This document shows, in pieces, positions 51,029 through 62,308 of a stretch of DNA of 64,000 nucleotides; positions within the stretch are counted from its first letter, which is position 1, and every line of letters begins with the position of its first letter. The notes under the pieces were generated by a model, which was not told where the DNA came from, made no database searches, and was given only the letters and a program-made list of their open reading frames with translations. The stretch lies in contig WBMZ01002655.1 in assembly GCA_013400975.1 (NCBI GenBank), positions 248,001-312,000 on the forward strand, in the 5' to 3' direction. This stretch comes from Atrichornis clamosus (lineage: Eukaryota; Chordata; Aves; Passeriformes; Menuridae). A program made the position numbers and the translations under genes.

Positions 51029-52452
51029 TTTAATATCTTATGGCATTCAGGTTTTGCTGTTTCTAATAACCATGCAATTTGGGATTTTAAAATGTGGATG
51101 GATTCCTTGCAGTGTAATTTCATACATGTTTACTTTGTATCTCCTTGCATTGGCAATTTAATTTAACAGTCAGGCTTGAAAGCCTTATTGTTTATGGACT
51201 CAAAGTTATCCTGAGGGCATCCCAGGATCCACTGGGCTCATATTTGAGGCTGTGGATGAGCAATGTTTCAAAATACCAATCCCTTTCAGAAGGATTAACA
51301 TACAAATTGTATTTCATATGGAAAGAAAACAGCTTAATTTGAAATAACAGATATTTAAACATCTCTCTAGCATATATACAATTTAATGAAGAAATAGCAC
51401 TTAATTTTCTAGGACATAGTATTGGGAATGAATTGCATCTGTTGCAATACTGACTTCCATTCAACTACTGGGCTTTTTTTCCCCGAATTCTGTTGCGCAG
51501 GCGCTGAGCCTTTCTGCACTACCCTGTTGCCAAAAATGATGTCCTGTTTTAACGGGGCCATTCATCAGTAAGTATGCACAGCCCCACCTAATCATTTTCA
51601 ACGCAGACCCTTAAAAATTGTTAGCAGAGTGTTAGACTCCTGTAGAATTTTCATGTATGCTGGTCGCTCCAAAACACATACCTGCTTATTTGTTTTCATT
51701 GCCTTCTGTGAACCCCCTAAAAATAAGCCACAGAACATCATTTGCCTGTGGTCCCCAGCCTAAAAGCTGTGCTTCAAAGCGAGCAGTAGCTCAGGTAAAT
51801 TCCAGGTGATCCTGACATTTTTAAAGCAGAAACACTACTGTCCTTACATAATTCAAGGTAGTCCCACATCCGTGTGTTCAGAGCACTTGCCAGATCACTG
51901 GTAACTACATGGTCATGAGATCAGTAGCACCTGGAAGACAGGCTCTTCTGCCTGACTCCTTACTTTCCCATTTTGTAGCCAAACACGTGCCTTATTGAAA
52001 TGGGATTTGTTGTCTTAGCTAGCAAAACCATTTCAGCAGTGTAAGAAATCCTGCAGCCTTAATGTATTGTCTCAGAGCGAAGGCCGCTCTTCGCTACCGT
52101 AACGTTCCAGAGTGCAGAACATTCCTGGAAGGGCAGTGGGAGCCAGCACAACCCCAGCTGGCTCAGGATGGGCTCCAAGGCTTGGCCTGGTATAACATCC
52201 TGAAGGGGCAGTTACGATTTTGTAACCCACAGCCAGTTGCCAAAAAGCAATCCTTGTGAACCTGTTTTGTACTAGTGTTGTTTGGGATTCTTTTGTATTT
52301 CCTTGTCCATTTTTTTCACTGTATATTCTTAGAAAGTGAAAATGTGTTTCCAAGTGTAGTGGTTTTGTTGATAGCTTGTGCTTTCCAAAGGAGAACCTTT
52401 ATTGCAACCCTGTATTACAGTTTGTTACCTTGTAGAGAGTCATTTTGAAATG

Positions 52453-52458
52453 ATTAAA
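52453..52458 (+). terminator. NEDD9: Probable distal polyadenylation signal of NEDD9
   Basis: ATTAAA is followed about 35 bases later by a T/GT-rich stretch (GGTCTTTTTTTGTTGTTTTC), the usual downstream element, so cleavage near 52475-52485 is likely. Confidence 0.5.
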
Positions 52459-54403
52459 ATTACTAGCTTTTTTATATAAAAAAGGCAACTTGGTCTTTTT
52501 TTGTTGTTTTCAGAGTCTTATAAGCATATTAAAAGGAAATATTGCTTGCTACTTGCCATTCTAAAATGAGGAATTTCCATCTTTTCCCTGGTCAGTGCTT
52601 ATAGTGTGGAGTGAGAACTTGAGGGTAAAAGAGGAAGGGAGAGACAGTTTCTCTGCCTGTCCAGAAGAAGCAGGCTCATTTATCCAGCTCAGCTACACCA
52701 GCTATCAAGTCCAAAATACAACCATCAGAGCCTACAGTACGCTGATCCACAGTCCTGCCCCATTCCTTGTGTCTATTCCTGCTGCGTAGGCTGCATCCAG
52801 AACCACCTCAGCACAGACACCGGTCCTTCGGCTGAGTGGGGCAGTTCCTCTCAAGGCGATGCCACAGTAAGGGAGGGCTGCAGGATACAAATGTGACTTC
52901 TGCCCATTCTGGCCTACTCCCCCTCTCCAACACTTACTGGTGAAGCCATGATCCATGCAGGAACTGGAAAAGCAATTTTGCTCCATACAGCCACTTTGTC
53001 CCCTGACGCAGTGGTAAGAGCACCGCTCTTCTACATGTCGACTTGGGCATTATGTGGCTGTGGGTTCCACCTGAAACAACCCTTGGCTCCAAGGATCATC
53101 AGGTCTCTCTCAAAAGTTACTCTTACATTTCAGTGTTGCCAAGGCACAGCCCTACCTCCTGTCAAACACCCTGGGGTGCAAGGAGAAGAGAAAAAGCCTG
53201 GGGCTGGCTCTGTCCTTATACCAGTTTTTGGCTGCCAGTGAAAGACATCTCCGCCTGGAAGCCTAAGAGCAGTGGAAGACTTGAGAGCAAAGTGCCTGGT
53301 TTGGCTCCATGTCCTCACAAGGGGACAGCTGGGGATGCAGAGTTGCTTCCACAGAGTGCTCCATTTTGTTCCCCTGCTAAATTTAAAAAGGTCAACTAAC
53401 AACAAAGGAAGGACTGCACAAATAAAATAGTTCAGAATAGAAACCAGAGCCTCTTTGCTCTTCTCCAAGAGCCAGAGCGTTCCCATGCAGTTGTCGAGAA
53501 ACTGCTATTGTTTGTCAACCAAGTTGATGGCCAGTGTGGGAAAAAAGTCTGCCTCATGCTAGCTGCAAATGCAGAACTCACATGGCTCTTTACTCCATAC
53601 ATTAAGTAATTACTATTTCATATTAATTAGAAAAACCCTTCCTCTTCCAGGATGAGCAAGGGAGAAAGAAAAGGGGCAAAAGCCATCCTTTAAATGGGTG
53701 GGTTTTAGAGAAGTTATCAATTCATAGTGCTATGATCCAGGACATAGTTCATACTGCACAACCCCCTGATGCTACCTCTGCCTTTTCTTGCAAACCAGGG
53801 TTGTGCAGCTCCTGCGTTTTCCAGGTTTCCACATTTCTGCAGCCTCAGCAGATCCACTGCCTGCTGTTCCAGCACAGGCAACACGGGTGAAGGAACCCAC
53901 TTCCCACACCATTGCCTGATGCTAGATTCACCCCAGCATCTTTACATCCTCCACAGCTTCTAGATCCTGGAGCTGTTGGCACTCTCTGACAAGAACATCT
54001 GGGCTGTGTTTCAGAAATGTTGCTCCCACATCTACCACCAGCTCTTCAGAGTGCTGTTACACCAGTAACACTTTCCCTCTGCCCACAAGCCAAGCATCTG
54101 TAGCTTTTCTGATACAAGTCCAGCTTTTTCTTATTGAACCCCCACTTCCAGGCTGTCTGCTCTACATTAACATGCTGCAATCTCAATCTAAAGGCTTTAG
54201 AAACTCATGGGATTTTCTCCAAAGATAGTTTTTCACCTTCCCTTGCCATTTCTCCTCTCACAATGTCCACAGCTTTAGCCCATATTTTAACAGGAACATT
54301 TCCTGTCCTAGGTGACAACACAGAGTGTTCCTTCCAAGTTGAAAATATGTCAGATCATTTCATCTTAACCTCTTACACTGGCAGTTTCAAAAGCTGCATA
54401 TGC

Positions 54404-54437
54404 ATATCTCTCTTAAATCTTATATCTCTCTTAAATC
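54404..54437. repeat. Short tandem duplication
   Basis: ATATCTCTCTTAAATC occurs twice, 18 bases apart, as a two-copy direct repeat, probably from replication slippage. Confidence 0.7.
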
Positions 54438-55489
54438 CTTTTTCTGCTAGAAGGTTTTCCCACCTCAGAGATGGACTATCCAGATAATATGACATTTTTT
54501 TTAAATTTATTTTTGTTATTTGCCCCCAAATTCCACCTAAGACAGCACCTTTAGCTTTCTCTGTCTAGGAGCCTGGATACAGCTGTGTGGCTTTTCAATA
54601 TCAGAGTAAAGCTACAATTGTACCTAGTGCTGCAGAGTCCTTCCCAGAAATTCTTCTGACTCAAAGAGGATGTTGAATTCAGGCTTGAGTGTACCTGGAT
54701 AAAGTGAACAGTAGCAGGGGAAACATCTAATCCAGCCTTATCATAAACCTGCTGACTTCAGAGAGAGCAGGAATGATGTGAAGCTTAACTTTCTGGGAGG
54801 TTGCATGAGGGGTAGCACAGACTCTTAGTAACTTTTACCACTTCATTTTCCTCCAGAGGCAATTTTACTTTGATTAAATAAAAGCTAAATTTGGAGTGCA
54901 GTTCATATCTTGAGCAAGGCCTGACCGTGCTGGACATATTGTCGGCTGTTGGGATAATTTATGAAACCCAAGTACATCATTCTCCATTCAAAACCCAAAT
55001 ATTTAGCCTACAGTGCCTGTGAGTTATGCAGGGCATGCAATAGCCAGTCAGCAGCCTGACCTAGGAGGAGACACCTCTCCAGGGCATTGCTTTGAGCCTC
55101 TGGAAAGCTGCTGGGTTCAGAGTGCTCTTCATCCTACCACCTTCCAGGTCAGTGGCTAGGACCACTTAGGGATGACTTCTAGACCAAAGCACCAACAGTT
55201 TCAGGTCAAAATTTCAGGGCACATCTGGGCATGCACACTGCCGGCTGCTGCAGAGGCCTCCTCTTCAGGCTCAGGGTAGCAGAAAATCAGTAGCTGCTCA
55301 TCCCATGGCAAGCAGCAAGGAGGCAAAAGCTCATTGTGCCTCCTGATAAACCCACGTCTCTGCAGAAACACAGCCTTTGCTCTCAGGTGTCGTGCATTTC
55401 TGAACAGGAGAATCTGAAATGCTCCGAGGGAGAGGCAGTGCTGAGCAGAAGATCACTTCAGTCCCTGCACCCCCACAGGCAAAGTCCAT

Positions 55490-55970
55490 CGCGTCGGTGT
55501 TCCTCCCAGGAGTTCACATCGTGGCTCTTGACCTCTCCATGTCCACGAGTCCTCTGAGTCCCCGCCGAGGGTGACGCCCAGTGCCTGGGAAGCCGGTGCG
55601 CAAGGAGCTCTGCTGCGGGGCAATGGACCCGGCATCCAAACCACCCCTCACAGGGGCTTCTTTTTCGCTGCTGAACACCGAGAGACAAGACACCTTTTTC
55701 TCTCCGTGCAGCAGTTCGACACCTCGGGCTGCTTAGGGCAGAAGGAGGAGCGGGGAGCACAAAGTATCGGGTCTCCGGGAGATACGTGAAGCTGAAATCC
55801 TCTGCTCCGCGCTGCCTCGGCTGTGCGGCACAAACAGCAGCCGCCGCCCCCGCCCGCAGCAGGCTCCCAGAAGGTTCCACGTACCGTAAGAGCAGCAAAA
55901 ATCACAATTCCCTGGTTCCGGGCACGCTCGCACCCACGGAGCATCGGCTTCTGTCAGCCAAGGAGGGGAC
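55490..55970. promoter_or_regulatory. Small CpG-rich block, possible promoter or enhancer
   Basis: CpG density rises sharply over about 480 bases (TCGCGTCGGTG, CCCGCCGAGGGTGACGCCC, GCCGCCGCCCCCGCCCGCAG), with a CCCCGCCC GC box near 55850 and flanks of ordinary AT-rich DNA. A GTAAGA donor-like sequence follows at 55887. It lies about 3 kb beyond the end of NEDD9. It may start a non-coding transcript or be an orphan island. No recognised protein starts here. Confidence 0.45.
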
Positions 55971-58900
55971 GTAGAAATCCTGCTGCTGGGTGGGGGGAGT
56001 TGTCCCCTGAGATCAGGCCTCTTTTCTCCTTTCCTGTAATTTCCCTTAATTACAGAAAAAGTGATCAGAGCCCTTTCCTTGATGCAAAGCTGCAGGAAAC
56101 CAAATTAAAGAGGCCCTTCATAGCTTCCTACTTTGCCAGCTTTATCTTGCTCAACACTACAGTCAGGGCTGCCCAAACCACTGCCAACCAGGAAAGCACA
56201 ACAACAATGTCCCAGAAGCATCTGCTATTTATATGAAGGCAGATTTAACTGTGGCTGAATGAAGGTTACAATGAAGGACAAGCAGAAAAATCTGAAGGAG
56301 AGCAGAGGAGAGGGAAAAAAAAAAGAAAAAAGCCTGCTCTGGCTTTAAATTTTCTTACAGAAAGGAATCAAAGTAAATCTTAAAACTTTTCGTGCAGTTA
56401 GAGGACCTGAGGGCATTTTGCTGTGCAGTGATTCAAGTCTTCCTTTATTCCCAACTAAGCTCAAAGAGAAAAAGCCACAAGGGTAAGTGGCAATGAACAT
56501 GAAAAAGAAAAAATAGACTTTTACTGTTTTTCACCCTATGCTTTATTTTTATGAAGTATATAATGAGTAGCCCACCCAAAAGCCTTTTATCTCAGGAGGT
56601 GACTTGAGCTGGAAACAGGCACCTGTAATTAACTTGCATTCCAGAAGAGGAGAAGTTAACCTACCTGGCTTTTCTTCACAAGGCATTTCAAAGATAAATT
56701 AATTTTTGATGAATGAGCATGTGCATTCTGCAGTGCTTGACCTGCAGTTACTTTTCAGGCCTTACTGCTCTAGACACAGCTTTCACTTGTCCACTTGCAG
56801 ATGTACGAAAGTAATAAGCACAACAGCCCTGCTGGAAGCTTGTATCACTTTCACAGGAATTGCTACAGTGACCAAATGGACATTCCTAGAGCTGGGATGC
56901 ACTGCACAGGACACCTCATTCCGCTTTGTACAGACACAGAAGTAAGTGGATGTGGGATCCACCTTTTCCATCCTGAAACAACAGCAGCTGGAGCTGCCTT
57001 TGCTCACTGAGAAGGTGAAAATCCACGTCTCTTGAATGCAGGCAGCACACAGAACCACTGGCTCCATCCAAGGAGTAGAGCTGCTGAAGGCACCAAGATA
57101 CATAAATGAGAAAGCATCTTCCTCACTCCCTTCTTTCCTCTCCACATGGGTGGTGATGTTCAGAAACGCCTCAGTTTGCATTAGCCCATATCTGCTCCCA
57201 GTGTGAGACAGCTCAGATGCAACTCATCCTGCCTACCTGAAGACATTTGCATGTGAAGTGTCATCAGAGTCCCCTTTCAACTGAATAGAGTTCAAGCTAT
57301 ACAATTAAATCGACTTTAGGATGAGATAAATCCTCTCCAAGCTCCAATGTTTAGGTCTCCCTAGGTCTTCAAGGGCAGCTAAGACAAGCAGCTGAGCTGC
57401 ATACACTCCTAAACTTGGAGCATGATGAATACTACCTGGAGACCTGCCTCCTGAAACTTGGTGTGGCCACACACACAGCTCAAGTCACAGCCTGAACACT
57501 GAAACACCATAGAAACTCATGGACTCCCCCCAGCCCACCAAGCCTGAAGCTGCTGTTGGTACCATCAGAGCATTGGTCCTGAGGGTTCAGTAAGTCAAGG
57601 CAGTCCTGGAGCCTAAGCCAGCAAATGTCACAAACTCCATCCGAGCTGAGTACTCCCGGTCCTGCCACCTCCCCCTGCCCTCAGACAGCCTCCAGGCTTT
57701 GCAATCAGCCCTGACTCTAAAGTCCTATCGACTAAAACGTGCTCTGTGACAGATGGGAAAAAAGCTGGACATGAAGGTAACTCACACCTCTGTGCAGTTT
57801 TCTTGCCAGCTCCGCGCTTGTAGCAGTGCAAAGTCCAGCTACTTACAGAGCTCCTTGCTTAGGAGCTTCTGGCCTTCCAGGCAGGGTAAGGTTGCTCTTC
57901 CTTGTGCTGGAGCAGAGAAACACAGGGGTCACGAGAGGAAAATAAGGCAGATTCCCTTAGGGTCACAGCGCTGATAGGTGAGGTGTAGCTCCCCTCCAGA
58001 AGTAATCCTGCATATATCTCTGCCTCGCTGGAAAAGTGTAACATGCAGTTTCAGACACTCATTTCCATAGAGAGCGTGCATCAGATGCCAAATTAAGTGG
58101 TTGGACATCTGAAGTACGTGTCCTTTGGCACACGAAGGGCAGAATCACCAAGGGAGGCTAAAGGTGAATCATGAGATAGAACAGCTGTCAGTTTTGAACT
58201 GTGGGTTTCAAAATTATTTTCTGACAAAGTGAATTTGCTTTCTTCTTCTAGTTAGAAATGTTCTGTGAAAGTCTTTCTCTGACTGCTTCTCCACTACTAG
58301 CACATATGCCACATCCCATTTTTGTCTGTTTTTTTCCTCATATGGGAATAGAGATGACACAACTGCAAGCAGAAAGTACCTTACATGGTGAGAATGCATG
58401 TTCAGCTGAAAGAGTTTTCACATTTTTATGTTTCTCTTTACAGTATTTGAGAAAAAATCCCCAACTTTTAAAGAGCTTATTCTCAATGCTGTATCTAATG
58501 ACACAAGCAAAGCCCCTGTATCAGCAAGGAACTGCCCATGCAGTGACCTGCAGTGGCAGCTGGCAGCACAAGGAATAGTCAGGTATTTGGGCACCATGCT
58601 CATCAGCTGTTAACCAGAGGAGTGTTAAGATACTCATCAGCTACTTCTGTTCCACATACCAACACCACATTATTGGAAGAAACAAAAGCACCCACTTGGA
58701 AGCCAGCACAGGATACCAGTTCTACCACACAATCCAGACTCCCGCAGTTGACCTGTTTTCAAGAAGGTACATCTGCTTCAGGCTGTTCTAGTGTGAGGGG
58801 AAATCTCATAATTCATATATTTCATATGGAGCCATTATGATCAGCTACTTATCAGAGGGGCTCTGCTTCAGGTAATGTTTTCTGCTAAGAGTCCTGTAAC

Positions 58901-61807
58901 AGGCAGACACAAGAGCCTGTGACATCTCTTCCACAGCAAACCAAAATCTTTGTAGCAACCCACCTGATTCACGTAAGTTATTCACAAGTAATAACTTCAT
59001 CAGAAAATGCCAACCTCTACTTCCAGGCAAGGCAACAGAGCATAAAACCTCCATGCCCTGTGATCATTGCTCAGTCTCTCATCCTATAAAAAACCCAATC
59101 AAGTAGAAAAGTGAAATTCAGTGTTTCCTACATGAATGCATCCATGGCTTCCCAGGAGGACATTGTATGACAAACAGCTAGGAGACCACTTAAGCAGGCT
59201 CTGTTCCTCAGCAATGCTGCTTTTCCACAGGCACAACGACAAAGGCACAAGCCTTACACACAGAAAAGCCACAGCTGTGGCTCCATCACCAGCTGAGATG
59301 CATCTATTTTTAAAGCTCACTCCGTGCACACAGCAGTAAGTCCACCAGGCGTGATTTGTCTCTAGTCCCTGCATTTTAGGTAAAGAATAAATACTACCTT
59401 TTGCACAAGTATGAACTAATTAGCTTTTGACAGCTTCCTTACACAGGTGAAATCAGCTGCAGGAGAGTGGGACAGGCTCACCCCTGCTGGCTGCAGCACC
59501 AAGCCCAAAGGCAGAGCCCAGCTCTGGTCTCTGCTGGTCCTGCTCAGTGTGCAGGGCATCCCAGGCAGGAAGGGCTGCCATCTCCTCCCATGTGCTGCAC
59601 TCAATGCTGGCTCCTTACTGATGGTTTGTAACAGTAAACATGACAGCTATTTGTTAAAAAAAGGAGAGGTTTTTTCACTCTGGACTTTGGAGACTTTTTC
59701 AGTTGAGAGGATGTGAACGTATTCCATCGGTTTTGTTCTCTAAGCATTTTCAGCTACCAGCCTGCCAACACTAAAGAAAGTAAGAACTTCCCCGGTGGGT
59801 CAGGCACACAGCCCCATATTCTATTTCTGACAGGGGCAGGTGGATCTGCTCAGAGTACACTCACAAGTCTGACCTTCCCTACTGCTCACAATCACTGGAT
59901 ATGGGATGTTAGGACATACAGCACTGCCTAAACCTCTCATTATCCTATGAACTTGGGATTTGCCCATGGAAGTATCCATGAGCTGGTATCTGCAGGTTCA
60001 CAACCTTATCTTTGTGACATCCTGTGGCAGCAGACTGCAGGCTTTAATTACCTATTCTGTGAAGTGTTTATCTATGTGTGGGATATCCCAAGAAACCTGT
60101 TGCTGCAGCCACCACTGAAGTGCTTGGTGATCCTAGAAAAGACACTGCTCCTGTCATGTAGCCGTACCTTGAAACAGGGTCCTTAGTCTGTTGTGTTTTC
60201 TCCCCAGAGCAGGAAGCATGCACCAAACCCCACCAGCCCCAGCCTCCCTCATCTCAGCACACTTTCATCCTTTCCCTAGGACAGGCTCACCCTGCTGTCC
60301 ATCACAATTACTTCTGAAGAACCCTCAAATCCTGGTTAAAGTGTTGGTGACAAGCACATCTCACCTAACACGAACTTGGAGAAGGGAAGAAATACAGCAT
60401 AACTAAAGTATTCCCTATAGATGGATCCTGGCTAGTCAGCCTGGGGTTGGAGTCTAGACAGGAGAGAAAAAGAAGCCCTGTCTGTTTTAGCACTTAAACA
60501 ACACACATACAAAAGGTTGGCTTCAGCTGCTCCTCCTGCTAGCCATAGGGCAGAGGCTTCTCCCTCCTGCCCAAGCTCCTGCAGGACGGGTGGATGGCCA
60601 CAGCTGCATTGGCAAGCATGACCTTTCCATTGGTATTTGTGCTCCCCATGGAGCTGCCTGCTAGAGCCAGTGCCACTCCCAGCACTGCTTGGGCATTACA
60701 GACAGTCTAATTTTTAATCCTGGTATTTATTCTCAGTTCTGACTTAGTCTTGCAAGCACTAGGGATCAATAACACAAGAGCAGGAGCCCTTCAGACCCAA
60801 ACAGCTGAAGAACTCCTCAGGCACACCTGCAGAACTAGAATAAGCCTGAATTTCCCTGGCAAGCCACACAGACTGAAAAAAAGAATTTTTTTGTTTAATG
60901 CCAGCAACTCTTCAAATGTAAACATTAGATTTGCTAATAGGGACTCATTGTAATTCTTGAGTGATAAATGAGGGGCTCAATAAAGGGAAAACAGGTTTAT
61001 CCAAAGCCCTGTGCAATAAAGAGCTCCCTCCTTCTCCCTCAGCCTGAATACAGTCATCAGCAGTGCAACTCAACAAGGCTCATACGATATCTCTATCCCC
61101 TTCTCTCAAGGATTTTGGTCTTTAATGCAAGGAAAATGGTACACAGGCTCTCTGTCCCCAGAGACATATTTTATATTAATATTAGACTACTATTGGTCTA
61201 ATACTAATAATACACTTGGGAAGAAGGTTTTAAAGTAAGCTGATCACAAGCCCTTGTTTTTCCTGCTCAGTAACTGGCAGGATTTAGAGCAGCTTTGATG
61301 GGATGGAATTTCACCTCACAGCTCTGCAGTGAAGCTGTGAGAAGCATGAGGATGCACCGTGGAGACCCACAAAACCAACCCTTTTCTTAAGCCACTGGTA
61401 CAGTATGTTTGTAACCCCAAGGCTGAGGAAGTGCTGCTGTGCTGTGTTTTGTAGGCTTTTTTTTTTCTTGAACACGGTGAGAGGTAAGAAAAGCAGACCC
61501 CTCCTGGCATTTTTGAGACCTCCCTTCTTGAGACAGTTTTTGAGGTCACTTTCCTTTACAAGGTAGAGCAATGCACAACTGCCCCTAGACACCAAACTCC
61601 ACAGGTTCCCACAGCTTTTTTGGCACACAGCATACAGCCAAACAAGTACCAGGCTCAGCCCCTACAAGGAGCTGTCCTTGTACTTTCCAAACCCACTAAC
61701 AGCAGAATTACTCTTTGAAAAGAAAAAAAACAACTGACAGCACCGGCAAAGGAGCTCAGCAGCATTGGCCCTGCCAGGAGGGCCCGTCCCCAAAGCCTGG
61801 CGGCCCG

Positions 61808-61820
61808 TGCCATCTAGTGG
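61808..61820 (-). promoter_or_regulatory. CTCF core motif
   Basis: The minus strand reads CCACTAGATGGCA, which fits the CTCF core CCASYAGRKGGCR at all 13 positions. It lies in a locally CpG-richer patch (61735-61860), about 9 kb beyond the end of NEDD9. Occupancy cannot be judged from sequence. Confidence 0.6.
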
Positions 61821-62171
61821 TGACAGCCAGTCCCAACGCGTCCTTCCTACCCAACCTGGATAGCAAAAGCCTCCACGATTTTAGTATCTACTTCTTTATT
61901 TAATATTTCAGACTGGATCTGCACTGCGAGCAATTCACCTGTTTAGGCGGCCAGTTCAGGAATAAGCGCTTTCCCCTATCCATGCCATCACTCCGGGGTT
62001 TAGGAGAACCTGGAAGCAGGGACAAGGAAAAAGGAAAATCAAGTCTGTCTTCAGCACATGAATCCTTTGGAAAACTAAGGCTGCAAGAAGTGTCATTGCT
62101 AGTACTTCAATATCACAATTATTAAATGAACCTTGTGATTTTGCCCAGAAAAGTTGTGGATGCCCCATCCC

Positions 62172-62308
62172 TGAATATTCCATGCTAGGCTGGACGGTGC
62201 CTTGAGCAATCCAGTCTAATGAAATGTGTCCCTGCACATATCAGGGGGCATGGAACTAGATGATCTTTAGGGTCCCTTCCAACCCAAACCATTCTGTGAT
62301 TCTGTGAT
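62172..62308 (+). mobile_element. CR1 LINE 3' tail
   Basis: AGGCTGGACGGTGCCTTGAGCAA, GTGTCCCTGC, GGAACTAGATGATCTTTAGGG, TCCCTTCCAACCCAAACC and ATTCTGTGATTCTGTGAT are the classic end of a CR1 element in sense orientation. It is better preserved than the copy in intron 2, so probably younger or of another subfamily. Confidence 0.92.

Larger units (their letters stand above)
50381..52480 (+). other. NEDD9: NEDD9 3' UTR (probable extent)
   Basis: AT-rich sequence follows the stop. Two polyadenylation signals of the ATTAAA type are placed at 50516 and 52453, each followed by U- or GU-rich DNA. Using the distal one gives a UTR of about 2.1 kb. The end point is inferred from the signal and not proven. 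Confidence 0.6.
52481..62171. other. Downstream intergenic DNA
   Basis: No coding exon is recognised. In human the next gene beyond the NEDD9 3' end is SMIM13 in convergent orientation (recalled); I looked for its short membrane protein on the minus strand and did not find it, so it probably lies beyond the window. A CpG-rich block (55490-55970), an 18-base tandem duplication (54404-54437) and a CTCF-like motif (61808-61820) are the only structures I can point to. Confidence 0.55.

Noticed and set aside
55458..55898. 146-codon open frame on the minus strand downstream of NEDD9
   Set aside because: It lies in a CpG-rich block where long frames arise by composition, and it matches no protein I know.
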